From assembly GCA_037074765.1 (NCBI GenBank), contig JBAMDO010000564.1, forward strand, positions 186,001 through 250,000: a stretch of 64,000 nt of DNA, given 5' to 3'. Position 1 is the first letter of the stretch; each line of letters opens with the position of its first letter. Under the pieces are notes generated by a model, which was not told the DNA's origin, ran no database searches, and saw nothing but the letters and a program-made list of their open reading frames with translations. This document shows, piece after piece, positions 38,101 through 49,700 of this stretch. The position numbers and the translations under genes are program-made. Source of the DNA: Mansonella perstans (Eukaryota; Nematoda; Chromadorea; Rhabditida; Onchocercidae).

Positions 38101-40328
38101 AATTTCATTGCTTTCCAATTCACGAATAAAAAATTTCTGAACAGAAATCCATCCATATAAAAGACGATCGTAGTACATCCAAACTAAATCTTCATCGTTT
38201 TCCGAATTCATGAAATAATCTATGTATATTAAATGATACATTTCCTCTTCAGTAAGGCAATAGTCTTTGTTGATTTGCTTGAAAGATCGATTTTCCGCCA
38301 AAATCATTTGCAAGATAACTTCAGCGGTTTCTTTCATTATCATTTTCGACTTGTTATTAGTGTTGAGTTTCGCCAGCCAAAATCGTGAGCAGTTTAAGCG
38401 ACGCATCCTGAAATTACAGTTATACTCCCTCTTTCTAAATAGAACTCAAGTAATTTTTTTAACTAATTTTTGTTACAAAAGTTTTCGGTACAAAGTTAAA
38501 AAAACAACGTATGGTAATAGCATTCTTCAATGTGATAACAGTTCTCGGTAGAAAATAATGAATAATACAATAGTCAAATCTCCTGGTAGATGAAATTCGA
38601 CCAAAGCTCGTGCCTAATAATGTAGGAACTCAATAGTTTTCTACAATTTCGAGATAAAGAATCATTTACTTTGCTTTCTGCGTATTTCAGTTGCACGTCT
38701 AAAATTATAATATGCAAATAATCGAAGATTTCGACAAAAACACCTCAGTATTTTGATTTTCATAAAACTGTTGAAGCTAACCGATTGGAAGATACCAAGC
38801 AGTTCGCCAGAAACTTTGCACAATTTTGATGATCACTGTTATCATTAAGAAACCACGCAAGCAAACAGTCAGATGTCACAGAGCCACTAGAATGATGCAC
38901 TTGAACTCTCCACAACACTGACATCAGTGTATTCTCACTAGCACATATCTAAAAATTTTAAACATTCACTCTAAGTAAAAAATCGGATTGTCCAAGTAAG
39001 TAACTACGCAATCGTAAGAGAAAAGTTATAAATTCATGCCAGATGTGTCACGTGCCGATCATCTGTTGCTATCAACTTTGGTTAAATCATTTTATTGAGA
39101 GAATTTCAATAATTTAAACTACTCTCGATTTTCAGCAATTGACAGGTCCACTTGTTGATGCTTAGTTAAGTATGATTCATCTTATTCTGACATTGTCTTA
39201 TCGTAAAACTATTAAACTATGTTGAAAAGCTCACGTGAGACTTTGCGAAAGTTAAAATTTCAATATTTCGATTTTGTATTAGAAAGCATTTTCCGAAGTT
39301 ATTACAGAAATTAAGATATTATAGGCCCAATCTGATAAGACTTCCACTCATTTGCTGCTATATCTTTCATTAAATAATGAGGAAAGAAAATATCAGACTG
39401 ATTATTCATACACTTACTAATCCAAAACAAATAAATGAAACAATTAAGAAGACATACCTCATCTTGTTTTAATGCAGGTATTACTAATGCAAGCAAAGCC
39501 CATTTCTCTTTCAAAGTATTGGATAAAAGGCACAACCACATAAATTGCTTCAATAAAATAAAGACAATTAAAACAAAAGATAAAAATTAAAAGATTAAGA
39601 ATCATAATTTCTGAATAAGTGAACTACTGAGCATTTAAGAGGAATTATATCATAATGATGATTCAAACCTGATATGCTGTGACATCAAATTCCCTCTGCA
39701 ACTTCAGCAATGTCTTCAGAATTTTTAGATTTACACCTAATTGCTGCAAGAATACACCACGAAAGCACTGCTTTATGCATTTCTGTAATATTCTTTTTTC
39801 TTGATCGTTTAAACCATCAAATCTGTGAATAGTTTTGAACAAAAATTTTGCAACTATTCCATAAATTGTTCTATCCAACACTTCGTCCTTCAGGATCAAC
39901 CAATCTGCTATCTCCCTGAACTTAGACAATTATTTCCATATTTAGAAGTAATTCTAGGCTAACAATTATCATCAAGATCAATTACTCCCCAGCAAATTGC
40001 AGAAATCATAGAAGTGAAATAGAATATTTCTAAAATGAAAATACACAAAAAAAATAGCATACCAAATAATTATAATTTTGAGTAATGTCATTTTATTGGA
40101 ATATAAAAAAGTGGAAGATGGAAAGCACGTTTTCAAAGCCCGAAATTAACCTGAACGGAATTTATTCGATTTAATTGAATTGAAATCCAAAGCAGAAAGA
40201 ACATACCATAAAGATAGTTTGAAAATAGCTTTGTGCAGTAAAACATTATTTTTTTCATTGTAAATATCTACACGATCATCTCCATCAATGTATAAAATAG
40301 CTGCGGGCTTCTGAAAAGAAATTTTCAA
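32139..40328 (-). CDS. THADA: THADA/Trm732-family helical-repeat protein (about 19 exons)
   Basis: Large HEAT/ARM-like protein of roughly 1,140 residues. In yeast and human, Trm732/THADA partners the Trm7/FTSJ1 methyltransferase for 2'-O-methylation of position 32 in tRNA anticodon loops. The main clue is the exon at 35498-35701, where LMRSRHKGVVDDCAICFSR corresponds to the SRHRGAF.LAY..F segment of DUF2428. Downstream, VVRNAACHCYGQILF, then a DPALILLLSWL block and SPNLRINRLIVSSLLHLVP, follow the THADA order. Phase-consistent exons: 40207-40328, 39669-39915, 39458-39547, 38782-38948, 38011-38407, 37238-37533, 36541-36731, 36035-36282, 35752-35805, 35498-35701, 34782-34980, 34387-34497, 34076-34245, 33335-33531, 32819-33088, 32514-32646, 32139-32219. 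Exons near 37.7 kb and 35.2-35.4 kb exist but their borders are unresolved. The usual RRSAG.P motif was not found. The start ATG at 40328 is tentative. A split into two genes is not excluded. Confidence 0.65.
33300..33324. repeat. poly(A) run of 25
   Basis: A homopolymer in an intron of the THADA-like gene, just downstream (in transcription sense) of the donor of exon 33335-33531. It reads as poly(T) in the transcript. Confidence 0.95.
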
Positions 40329-41922
40329 TTGAAATTCAATTCAAAAATACGAATATAGAATCAAAATCTATCATGAGCATTTTACAGAAGTGTGACAACC
40401 GATCAATCGTTCAATTTTTTTTTCCGTCTCTTAAGAGTTTCAAATTGACCGGAGATAAAGGTCAATGCTACCAAAATTTAATTTGTGCGCGAATTACGCT
40501 GAATAATCTGAAAAGCTAAAATTATAATGTTTTCAGGAAACAGGTTTTCGAAATAAAATTGCAGCACTACTACCAAACAAACAATTTTAATTGCTCTATG
40601 AACATAAAAATAAGCGACATGGAAGGATCGTTCTGTATAATTTTGTTTATTGGTATGTTTTGGGAAATAATCATTTTCCATATTTATTTTCAAAATAAAT
40701 CATCATACAAATTAAAATTTTATTCTTCATTTTCATATAAATTTTCTCCAAAATTGAAAAACTTCCAAAAATGCTTGCCAAACTCATAAATTTACTCAAA
40801 AAATAATTACTTCAAAAAAAAAATCAGCGAAAAAAAAATTTTTTATTACAAAAAATTGACTCCTCATTGGCTGAAGATCCCTGTACACTGGAAAAAACTT
40901 GTTACATTGAGGGGAGAGAGAGTTATTAAAACTTTTAAAAAAATTACCAAAACTTTTTGCAAAAATTTCATACTTTTGCTAAATCCATCGTTGAATAATT
41001 CGAAAATTGTATTTGTATTCACATTTTTCATTCACTTGAAAACATCAATTGTGTTTAGTAAATTAAAAAAATTTGAAAATATACATTTTTCAACGTATCA
41101 TCCACGAATAATAGAATATTTTTCTTTCTGAAACAAGAAGCACTTTAGCAATATATGTGCTATCATTTGTGCAAACTTACACAAATACACGGACGTTACG
41201 TAATGGATTACTTAGAAGTAATTAATGAAACTAGTAAGTAAGCTGAAAGTTAACAATGCATCAGAAATTTACTATCCGAAAAAACTTCCATTGTTAATGC
41301 GAAAAAAAAATTGCTGCGAAAGTGTTAAAACTTAAATTTTGATATGAATTTCAATTTATTGAATTAATTTCGAACGTAAATATATTTAAATTCTTTTGCA
41401 ACTCATTGCTATTATTGTACTTCTTAAATCAATTTTATATACCATTCATATTATCAAATTAGACGACAATTTTTTTTTTTGATCTAAATAATTCCCATAA
41501 GAATCGAATGAAATAATTTATACGTTATGCTACAAACTTTGGATTGCTATAAAAATTTTACTCGAAATTTTACACGTTTCACTTTTTTATCACGTAATCT
41601 CTTTTTGGCTCCAAAATCAGGTTGTTTAGCGCTATGAAGAAATGAATTCAAAATCTTCTACTAATTCATATTAATGTTTCCTATAATAAGTTTAGAAAAA
41701 TTCCTAAAATCCAACTATTACAAATTCTGCCCGTTATAACAAGCCTAATAGTATATGATAATCCTAGCCTGGCCATAACAAACCCTATTTTCGGCTATAA
41801 GGAGTTCAGGCCTAATATAATAAGTCCAGCATACCCTTTACTATAATACCTTGAAAGAAGTCAACGAGAAACTGAATAGTAGCTACCCGCGCAATTTGAA
41901 CATTTTGGGAAAACTTAAAAGC

Positions 41923-42000
41923 TGATTGAAATTGAAATTGAAATTGAAAAAGATTGAAAAAAAGTTGAAATTGAAATTTGAAATTGAAAAGTTGAAATTG
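41923..42000. repeat. degenerate (ATTGAA)n hexanucleotide repeat
   Basis: Runs of ATTGAA and GTTGAA alternate with A-rich interruptions. The minus-strand frame translates to an Asn/Phe alternation that is an artefact of the repeat. Confidence 0.85.
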
Positions 42001-42262
42001 AATGTACTGATATGGATAGTGATTAAAAAATGAAAGTGGGAGAAATGAGAATCTTGTTCAAATTTGATTAGCTTAGAATCGATCAGATTCATTGTGACTA
42101 GTTTATCACGTGTAAACCAGTTAATTAAATTTTTTTTTTTTTTTATGATTGAATCTATATGAATTCCACTTTCCCTATAATATTTAACTACGATCAATTA
42201 TGATCATTTGATGAATACTTCTTTACCTGTAATGATAAACATTTAATTTTACCTGTAATGGA

Positions 42263-42376
42263 ATATTTCAATATTTGTTTACAATTATTTATTGACATTA
42301 ATAGATTTTTTCAATATTTCAATATTTGTTTACAATTATTTGTTGACATAATTATTTATTGACATTAATAGATTTT
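42263..42376. repeat. tandem duplication of about 50 bp
   Basis: Unit 1 (42263-42313) begins ATATTTCAATATTTGTTTAC and ends TTGACATTAATAG plus a T run. Unit 2 (42314-42376) repeats it with an internal duplication of TTATTTATTGACAT. Confidence 0.85.
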
Positions 42377-42656
42377 TCAAGGAATTATTTATATTGTTAG
42401 ATAGATAACAAAACAATCACTATTTGCATCAGATGTACATTAGGAATCAAGTTGATAATATATATCATTGTACTCTTAATTTTGTAATGATTATTTTATA
42501 GAAATTGTTGTCCATATGATTAAACATAAACAATAACATTTACAATATTTAAAAATTAATCAATAGTTGAGAATGTCACTTAAATATGGATAAATAAACA
42601 AATAGGATGAATTACTACTACTAGTTAATTTGACAGCATTAACAAAATTTCAATGA

Positions 42657-44261
42657 TCATTTTGAAATAGCCTTTTCACATCTGTCACCGGTGTAACCTA
42701 ACTGACACAAACAGATATATTTTGCTGATGTACCAACACACAATCCTTTCCCATTACAATCTTCTGTCGAATCGCACAAAGCTGAAAATTAATAAATTTA
42801 AAATTGAAAATTTAAATTTGAAAAAAAATTAAAAAAAATCGAGCAGATAGGCATATGCATGTCAGAATTGATATTCATAATATGATTTGCCATTTTCTTT
42901 TGTTTTTTTTTTTTTTTTTTTTTTTTCAAGTTAATAAAATGAGTCGATTGAAAGTTTAAGAAGGGAAATTTCCGCAAAATTAATTGTTGATCCTACGACA
43001 ACAAAGGAAAAATCAGAAGTTGATTTAAATTAATAATAATGAAGTAAATGAACGAACAATCTTCGCAATGCAATCCACTATAACCAAGTTTGCAAATGCA
43101 GAAGTTTGTAATTTTGTTACCAATACATGTACCTCGATTGTTGCATAAGTCATCTTCACAAACCTAAATATGTTGCAGGTAATTAATTAATCATTTAGAT
43201 AATTAGACCATAGCGGTGATGATTGTGATCCTATGACATCAAAGGAAAAATAGAGGAAGAGAAAGAAGTATGAAAGCTAAACATTATAATCATAGAATGG
43301 AAGGAAGAAATATTAACTTGAATTTTATTGATTATTTATTTTATTTATTAAATTGGTTATTTTATTTTATTTTTTATTTATTTAAATTGGTAAAATCCTT
43401 CTTAAAAGATCGACCGGAAAATTATCACTTCATAGCAACTTAATGTTGCAATGCTTTATTATAAAATTAACTATACTAATTTAGAATAGAGATATTTCTT
43501 TACCTTAACTGATACATTTTACTTTTTTTATTTACAAATAAATAGAAAAAAGTAATTTTTATTATGAGCTTATAACTTACAGCTGATTATATTTTCTGCA
43601 TTTAAAATACTTATTGATAATGCATGTCAAACTTTGTTGCAGTAATTAAGTTGTAAATACTGCAGCACAGCGATCAAAGAGTAGAACACGTTAGAAAATA
43701 CTTAAGAAAAGATCAATGATGGTTTACCGAGTCATTATAGTTTTTGAACAAGCCAGAAACTTCTATTGATTTCTGCAAAATGTTTACCATGTTAAATGTT
43801 TGGTCTTTTCTATAATTATAAACCAGTTCGAAAGGATCATTTCATAGAGTTAAGTTTTGCAGGTGCTTAAACACTTTGTTCAAGACTGAACTTGAACAGA
43901 AATTGAAAATGCCATGTAAGCTAAGAAATTCAAAAAAAAAACATTGAGTATGTGAAAAATTGTCTATTACCTCATTAGCTGACTTGACTGAAGTTTCCTC
44001 CATTTCCTTTGGACGTTTCTGTATATCTCTCTGGAATTATGAATTAGATGTAAAACTTTAGACTGATTGCCTCCCTATTTTCTATCATAAGAAATTACTA
44101 AATTTATTTCAGACTTAATTTTGACTTGTTTTTAGTAAATTATAATTGCTTGCAGAATCATCTGAACTGCATGAGAATTTTAATCTAAAGCTTACTTGTG
44201 GAGATGTAATCGTTTCATCGAGCAGAATGAGAAATATGATAAGAATCACGTAATTCAGCAT
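42657..44261 (-). CDS. small secreted protein with two EGF-like domains (4 exons)
   Basis: Exons 44196-44261, 43971-44030, 43058-43163 and 42657-42781 join in phase to 118 residues. Residues 1-20 form a hydrophobic signal peptide (MLNYVILIIFLILL) in exon 1. Residues 23-42 are a polar linker. EGF module 1 (44-77) and EGF module 2 (80-114) each carry six cysteines in EGF spacing, including the C.C..GY.G..C end (CICKLGYSGLHC and CLCQLGYTGDRC). Each module is essentially one exon, as is usual for EGF shuffling. There is no membrane anchor or GPI signal after module 2, so it should be secreted. Its role is unknown; small two-EGF secreted proteins can act as ligands or matrix factors, and in parasites as host-facing products. 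Neither module shows the DxN/D..E calcium-binding consensus. Confidence 0.85.
42903..42926. repeat. poly(T) run of 24
   Basis: A homopolymer in intron 3 of the two-EGF gene. Assembly length is uncertain at such runs. Confidence 0.95.
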
Positions 44262-44401
44262 TGTTATTTGATTTTCACAAAAATGTGAACAAACACCGTT
44301 GTGATAATATTACAAGTCCTGCCTAAACTATATCATTATTTTCTAAAATTGAATTTCTTCGAGTTAAGTTTTCATAGAGTTAAATTTTGCAGGTGCTTGA
44401 A

Positions 44402-44486
44402 CACTATTACTATCAAATGAGATGAAAAGTGCGCAATTACTGTTTGGCACACTATTACTATCAAATGAGATGAAAATTGCGCAATC
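44402..44486. repeat. 48-bp tandem repeat, nearly two copies
   Basis: Units begin at 44402 and 44450 with CACTATTACTATCAAATGAG and continue GATGAAAA, then A/G, TGCGCAAT. The unit lies just upstream of the two-EGF gene start, so it is part of that promoter region. Confidence 0.88.
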
Positions 44487-46706
44487 TAAAAAAAGTACGT
44501 AAATATTTTGAGAATTTCGTTTGTTTGATACAGAGAATCCAAAGGTAAATTTATTAGCACATATAAAGATCACAACGTGAATTCAGTTTTGTACAAAAAT
44601 AAACTGAACCAAAACACGGTAGCACTCAGTTTTTGTAGTATGAGTGTGGTAGCTTTACAACTCGTAGTTATCAAATACTGCAATTGCAGAGTAAATATTT
44701 TGTAATTCTCTAGAAAATAATAAAGCAATGAGTTGAAATTTGTAAACATAGAATCACTGATAAGACGATACGTATACACTGATAAGCTATTTTCAGCAAA
44801 AGTGTTTAAATTTCAAATTTTTAGCAAATATTAGATTATTACGAAATAATAATTGTACGAAATTATATCAAATATGAACTTATAAAATTATTTCGGCTTT
44901 CTCGATAGGTATTGCCATTTATCGCGGAGGTACTTTATATATATGAAGCAATAGATTATATCATCATGTTGTAAATGACTTGACAGATATGATCGTTTTC
45001 AGAAACCATTCCATTCATTGTCCCTTCAATAATGAACGAGCACCGTCCCATTTTTGAGAATGAACCTTCATCATCTCATTTTACTCTCCTGTCCTTCAGT
45101 TTTCTTGTATTTTTACTATCGCTACTGACCCTGTTCTTTTGTAATAGCTGTTACTTCATAAAATATCGCAAATTTGGGACACTTGTCATTTCAACTGAAT
45201 AAGAAGCACCCACTTTACAGATGACGACAGAACCATTCATTTAGCAAAATGTTATCATCTGTTCACCTGCAAACTACAATCGAAATATGGAATAGACATT
45301 GTTATCCAACGTCAACTTTGACGTTAGGAAATTTTTTTTTGTGTTTGAAATGAACAAAGTCGAAGACTCTTAAATTGAAATTTTCAGTTAAAAATTGTGT
45401 TTGTGTCATGAAAATGAATTCTTCAGCACGTCATTAAGCTTTTGGAAAAAATGAAATTTTTATCTTGCCAAAAATCATATAGAAAATGGAAAAATTTCAG
45501 ATGCTCGAACTTTTGAGCTGTATTCAGCTTGAATTGAATTCTTCAAAGTTACATCGCGTCTAGGAGAGTCACTATTGGTTACTTCCAAGCATCAAACTTT
45601 TGATTCTCAAATAATCCGGCTAGAAAAAGTGTTTCCGTTGACAATACAAAGCATTTATTAATGAATGAATACTTACCTTATTTCACAAAATACCAAATAC
45701 AAATCACCAATGTTATCAAATAAGCATAAGAGGAAAAGTAAAAGAAAAGCATGTATACAATCAAATAAAAATGAAAGTATTACATGAAATGGGAAAAATT
45801 TACAAGCGAAACAGAAAAGATATTAGAACAAATCCTCAACTAACGAAAGAAATATTAAAATACATCCCTAACACATAATACATACACACACGTCTGAGAA
45901 GAGCTCGTGTAAACAGCAGATCACGTAAGTTGAAAATAAAAATCCGCTTACATCAAGGATGGAAATAACAGAAATGGAACAATAACGCACGGGTATCGCT
46001 CACAACAATTTCAATAGTCAATTTAAAATTTCAATAAACAAAATATGATAGATGAGAGATGACATTCAGCACAATATGAACTAAATCTCAATTCATACTT
46101 TATTATGCGACATGATGAGTTTTTTTTTTCCAAAAGCCGCTAGAAATGAAGTGAAAGGAGAACATTCTTAGAAATCAAGAAAAAGAAACTACGGGATGAA
46201 ACAAACAAAGAAAAATTTACCTCTCAATGTATTTCATCAAATTTTTCGGAAACATCCTGAATTCATTTCACATAAGTTCCATTTGAAACGAGTTGAACAA
46301 TTCATTTCATTCAAAAATGCAAAGTTGGAAAAATGTACAAAGGGAAAAAGCTGATATATTGACTTATGCACAAAGACACTTGGCAAAATGACTTCCTTAC
46401 CTTGTATGTATATGCCAGTAGAAAAGTCCATATTATATTGCAATATGAATTGAATAAGTTGATGGTAGCCACATTTTAAAACTACAATAATTCTCTTCCA
46501 CAACGAAATAGTTCTACATTCATTAGCCTACAACTTCATACAATAAAAATCAAGGAGAAAAGAATGAGTAAGAAGAAAATTATTGCAAAAACTCCGAAAG
46601 ACCTTGAAATTTAAAAATTTTTGAAGATCCTCAAATAAAAAGAGAATTTTCTGGAAATATTTAAGCAAATTGTCAATAAATGAATTTCGGGAATTTATAA
46701 ACAATA

Positions 46707-46712
46707 TTTATT
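46707..46712 (-). terminator. AATAAA polyadenylation signal of the RhoGAP gene
   Basis: AATAAA on the minus strand, 28 nt after the stop codon at 46740-46742. It implies a very short 3' UTR. Confidence 0.6.
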
Positions 46713-46739
46713 AATAAATCCTAGGAAAAAAGTATAAGC

Positions 46740-49700
46740 TCATAATTGTTCATCACCAGAAGATGGTAGAACTTCACTTGGCGATGTCATATCACCATTT
46801 GATCCGATTGAGCATGAAATGCTTCCATTTGCAGATCTAACTGCATTTAGTAATGTCGATGTCATTAAACATTTATGTGCAGTGTGAGCGATACTATTAC
46901 TCCCAAATCCAATTTCATCTCTATCAGGAGTACCATCATCCACATATGCTGAAGAACATCGAAAACTATTCTTCACCCATCGGGCAAATTTGTTTATTTT
47001 AGTACCAATGTCTGAATGTGTATATTCAGCTTGCAAGCTGGATGATGCGCTACTTTTACGTTTCATTTCTCCCAAAGTCTGAAATATTATTTTATGAATG
47101 TATGACAAATTTTATAGGGCCCAGAAACGGTTATCTTAGAATCCGCTCTTCAGCGACCTTATTCACTTAGCACGTATTTTTTGAGATAATCCTAAAAAAT
47201 CATTTTTGGAGTAGTTAAAAAAAAAAATCTTTTAAAATAAACACCGTGAAGTAAACAACTTGATTTAATAATTAAATTGCATGGATAGAGATTACCTGAC
47301 GAATGATATCCATATCACTGAGTGTGTGTCTCCTCCAGAGCTCTCGTCGATCAATCATTTTAGATGGATTTTTTTCGCTATGCTGAGATGCTGGAATCGA
47401 TACTACATCATCTGCCAGTTCGGATTCCGAAAATGCTATATGAGATCGATGATGCTATAAGAAATACATTGACAGCATTCAAAGAGTGATATTTGTTATT
47501 GAAATGAACATCTAGATTTGATTTAAAAACGAAATTTGATTAACTGTTCCTCGCTCCAGATATTCCAGCACAATTTAATTCGCTTCAAATTTATTTAAAA
47601 ATAAATTTAGATAAGTCGGATTCTTCTTTATGAATTAAGAAAAAAAGAAATAAGCGCAAAACTAGCATTATTTATACCTTGTCGTTTTATATGACAAAAA
47701 ATATGAATCATAATCATAATTCGTAGTACCTTTGGCTGACTTTCTGAACACTTCATCTTAGTGGTATGTAAATTTTGGCAAGACGAAGGTATCTCGAGTA
47801 CAGCATCGTCCGGATCTCTCGGACAACTATAGTAGCATTCACTAATGGATGATGGTGCTTCTTGCTGGGATTGGTTGAAAAGACCAGAAATTCCGGAGGA
47901 AAAATTAAGCTGCGTCATCTGAACAAAAATAAAAATCAAAAATGGATATAAATTTCAACATAAAAATTTGTTCCGATGTAAGAATAAAAATTATGCAGCA
48001 TCACGATCAGTAATAATTGATGTGCGGTAGAAATTCTCTACCAAAATGCTAAGAGAATCTGAATTACAAAGATGGCAGAGTGCCGATATCGACTATACCG
48101 ACCCTATGCTGTTCATATTTCTGTATAAAAATCAGAAATCTTTTGTAAGCTACTCACTTCCTCAGCCTCTAAATCAGGATTTCTAGGTGATGCGCTAGCA
48201 TTACGAGTATGTGGTGATAAATCACTGGACGCATAATCGCTACTTGCGGCAGTCAAATGATCGACACAGGAAGTAGTAACGGGGATAGTTAAAGGTGCAG
48301 ATGATGTCGTGCTATAATCAGATGTCAGTGATAAAGCATCTGTGGATGAAAAATCTTCTGCTGCTGTCTTCACTGGTAATGCTAATTTCTGAAAAGAGTT
48401 GAAGATAGAATATGAATCTTACAAATTACAAAATTTTTTTTTAAACTGTTTATCTTGAAAGAACAATAAAATGAATAAAAATCAGTTTCAAATTGCAATA
48501 TTATACCTCGCCATGAGCCTTCTGTGTTAGAGAAGTTTTTGCCTTTATTCCCATTTCAATGTCACGTCTTTCGAGTGCAGTAGAAGCCCATCCCTGGAGT
48601 TGTTGTAGACGCCGGATCTTCTCACGTGTTTCAGCACTCAAAACATCCAGAGTGGGCGCAGATGCCAAATTCAGATGTCGGGAATGATTAACAAGATCAT
48701 CTAAGTCGGCATCATCATCCAGATCCGCATCTGTACCAGCAATGAAAATCCGTCGTGCAGAGCAAATTTCCTGGAAGCCAAAGAAAACCATTTTGATTTA
48801 ACTACAATACAACTGTTATCTGCGCAATTCAAACAATATAGTTTATATTTTTATTGCAGTATAAATTATGCCAGAAAAGTAATAACTATCCAAACCCAAC
48901 TTGATGTATTCTACAACAAGTTAAGACAATCCTACAATATAAATGTTCTCGAAAAATGCTATCGCAATATAATAATAAAACAAGAAAAAAGTAATGTCAA
49001 ATTGCATCGACTCAACGAAAACTAAATAAAAGTGCACTGAAATAGTCTACAAGTAAAATGTGATTGATCGATGTGAAAAGTACTTTTTGTCTTCGACGTC
49101 TCATTTCTTCGGCTTCATTGTAGTTTGACATATTCCCTGAACTATCATCTTTCATTTCACATAAATTAAACGAAGAAGTTATGGTATGGGATGCAGAATC
49201 GTGCGACGAACCAAGTGAGGGCGATTGATCCGCTGATGAACTAGTACAAGTGTATTGTTGTACACACCTGGCTGGAATTTGTTGCTGACGTGAAGCAATT
49301 TCGGCATCGATATTACGTTCCTATAATGTGGCGTCAGTTTGATTAACAGAATAAACAGGGAAAAAAACGAAACTACATGTCGAAACTGATCTCTTAGTTC
49401 AATTTCAAATATATTCTATTTATCATCCAGAATTCAAAAACTATCGCAGATAGTATCTAGTAGAAAAACTACATAACCTAACTAATACAGACCTGATAAA
49501 CTCCCGTAACTGAATGTTCGCATTTGCTCGCAGCATTATTCGTGATTTTGCACACACTTTGAGCAGATGTAATGCTAAAAGGATGAATCGAATGATCACG
49601 TACTTTCTTCCGTTTCTCACATTTCGAACTGCGTCGCACATTTAAAATTTGTTTTATCTGAAATTGGTAAAACACTTTAATATTCATGAACATTTTAAAG

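Larger units (their letters stand above)
40329..42656. other. 2.3-kb intergenic region with ATTGAA-type repeats
   Basis: No protein gene is supported; open frames are AT-rich noise. It holds a degenerate (ATTGAA)n tract at about 41923-42000 and a duplicated segment of about 50 bp at 42263-42376. It probably carries the promoter of the THADA-like gene and the 3' UTR of the two-EGF gene. Confidence 0.5.
44262..46739. other. 2.5-kb intergenic region with a 48-bp tandem repeat
   Basis: Upstream of the two-EGF gene and downstream of the RhoGAP gene. It contains the tandem repeat at 44402-44486 and a second copy (about 44371-44402) of a 30-plus-bp segment also present near 43847-43880 in the EGF gene intron. 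The minus-strand polyadenylation signal of the RhoGAP gene is at 46712-46707. No further gene was seen. Confidence 0.5.

Noticed and set aside
41883..42197. 104-residue minus-strand frame rich in Asn/Phe
   Set aside because: It is generated by the ATTGAA hexanucleotide repeat, so it is not a gene.
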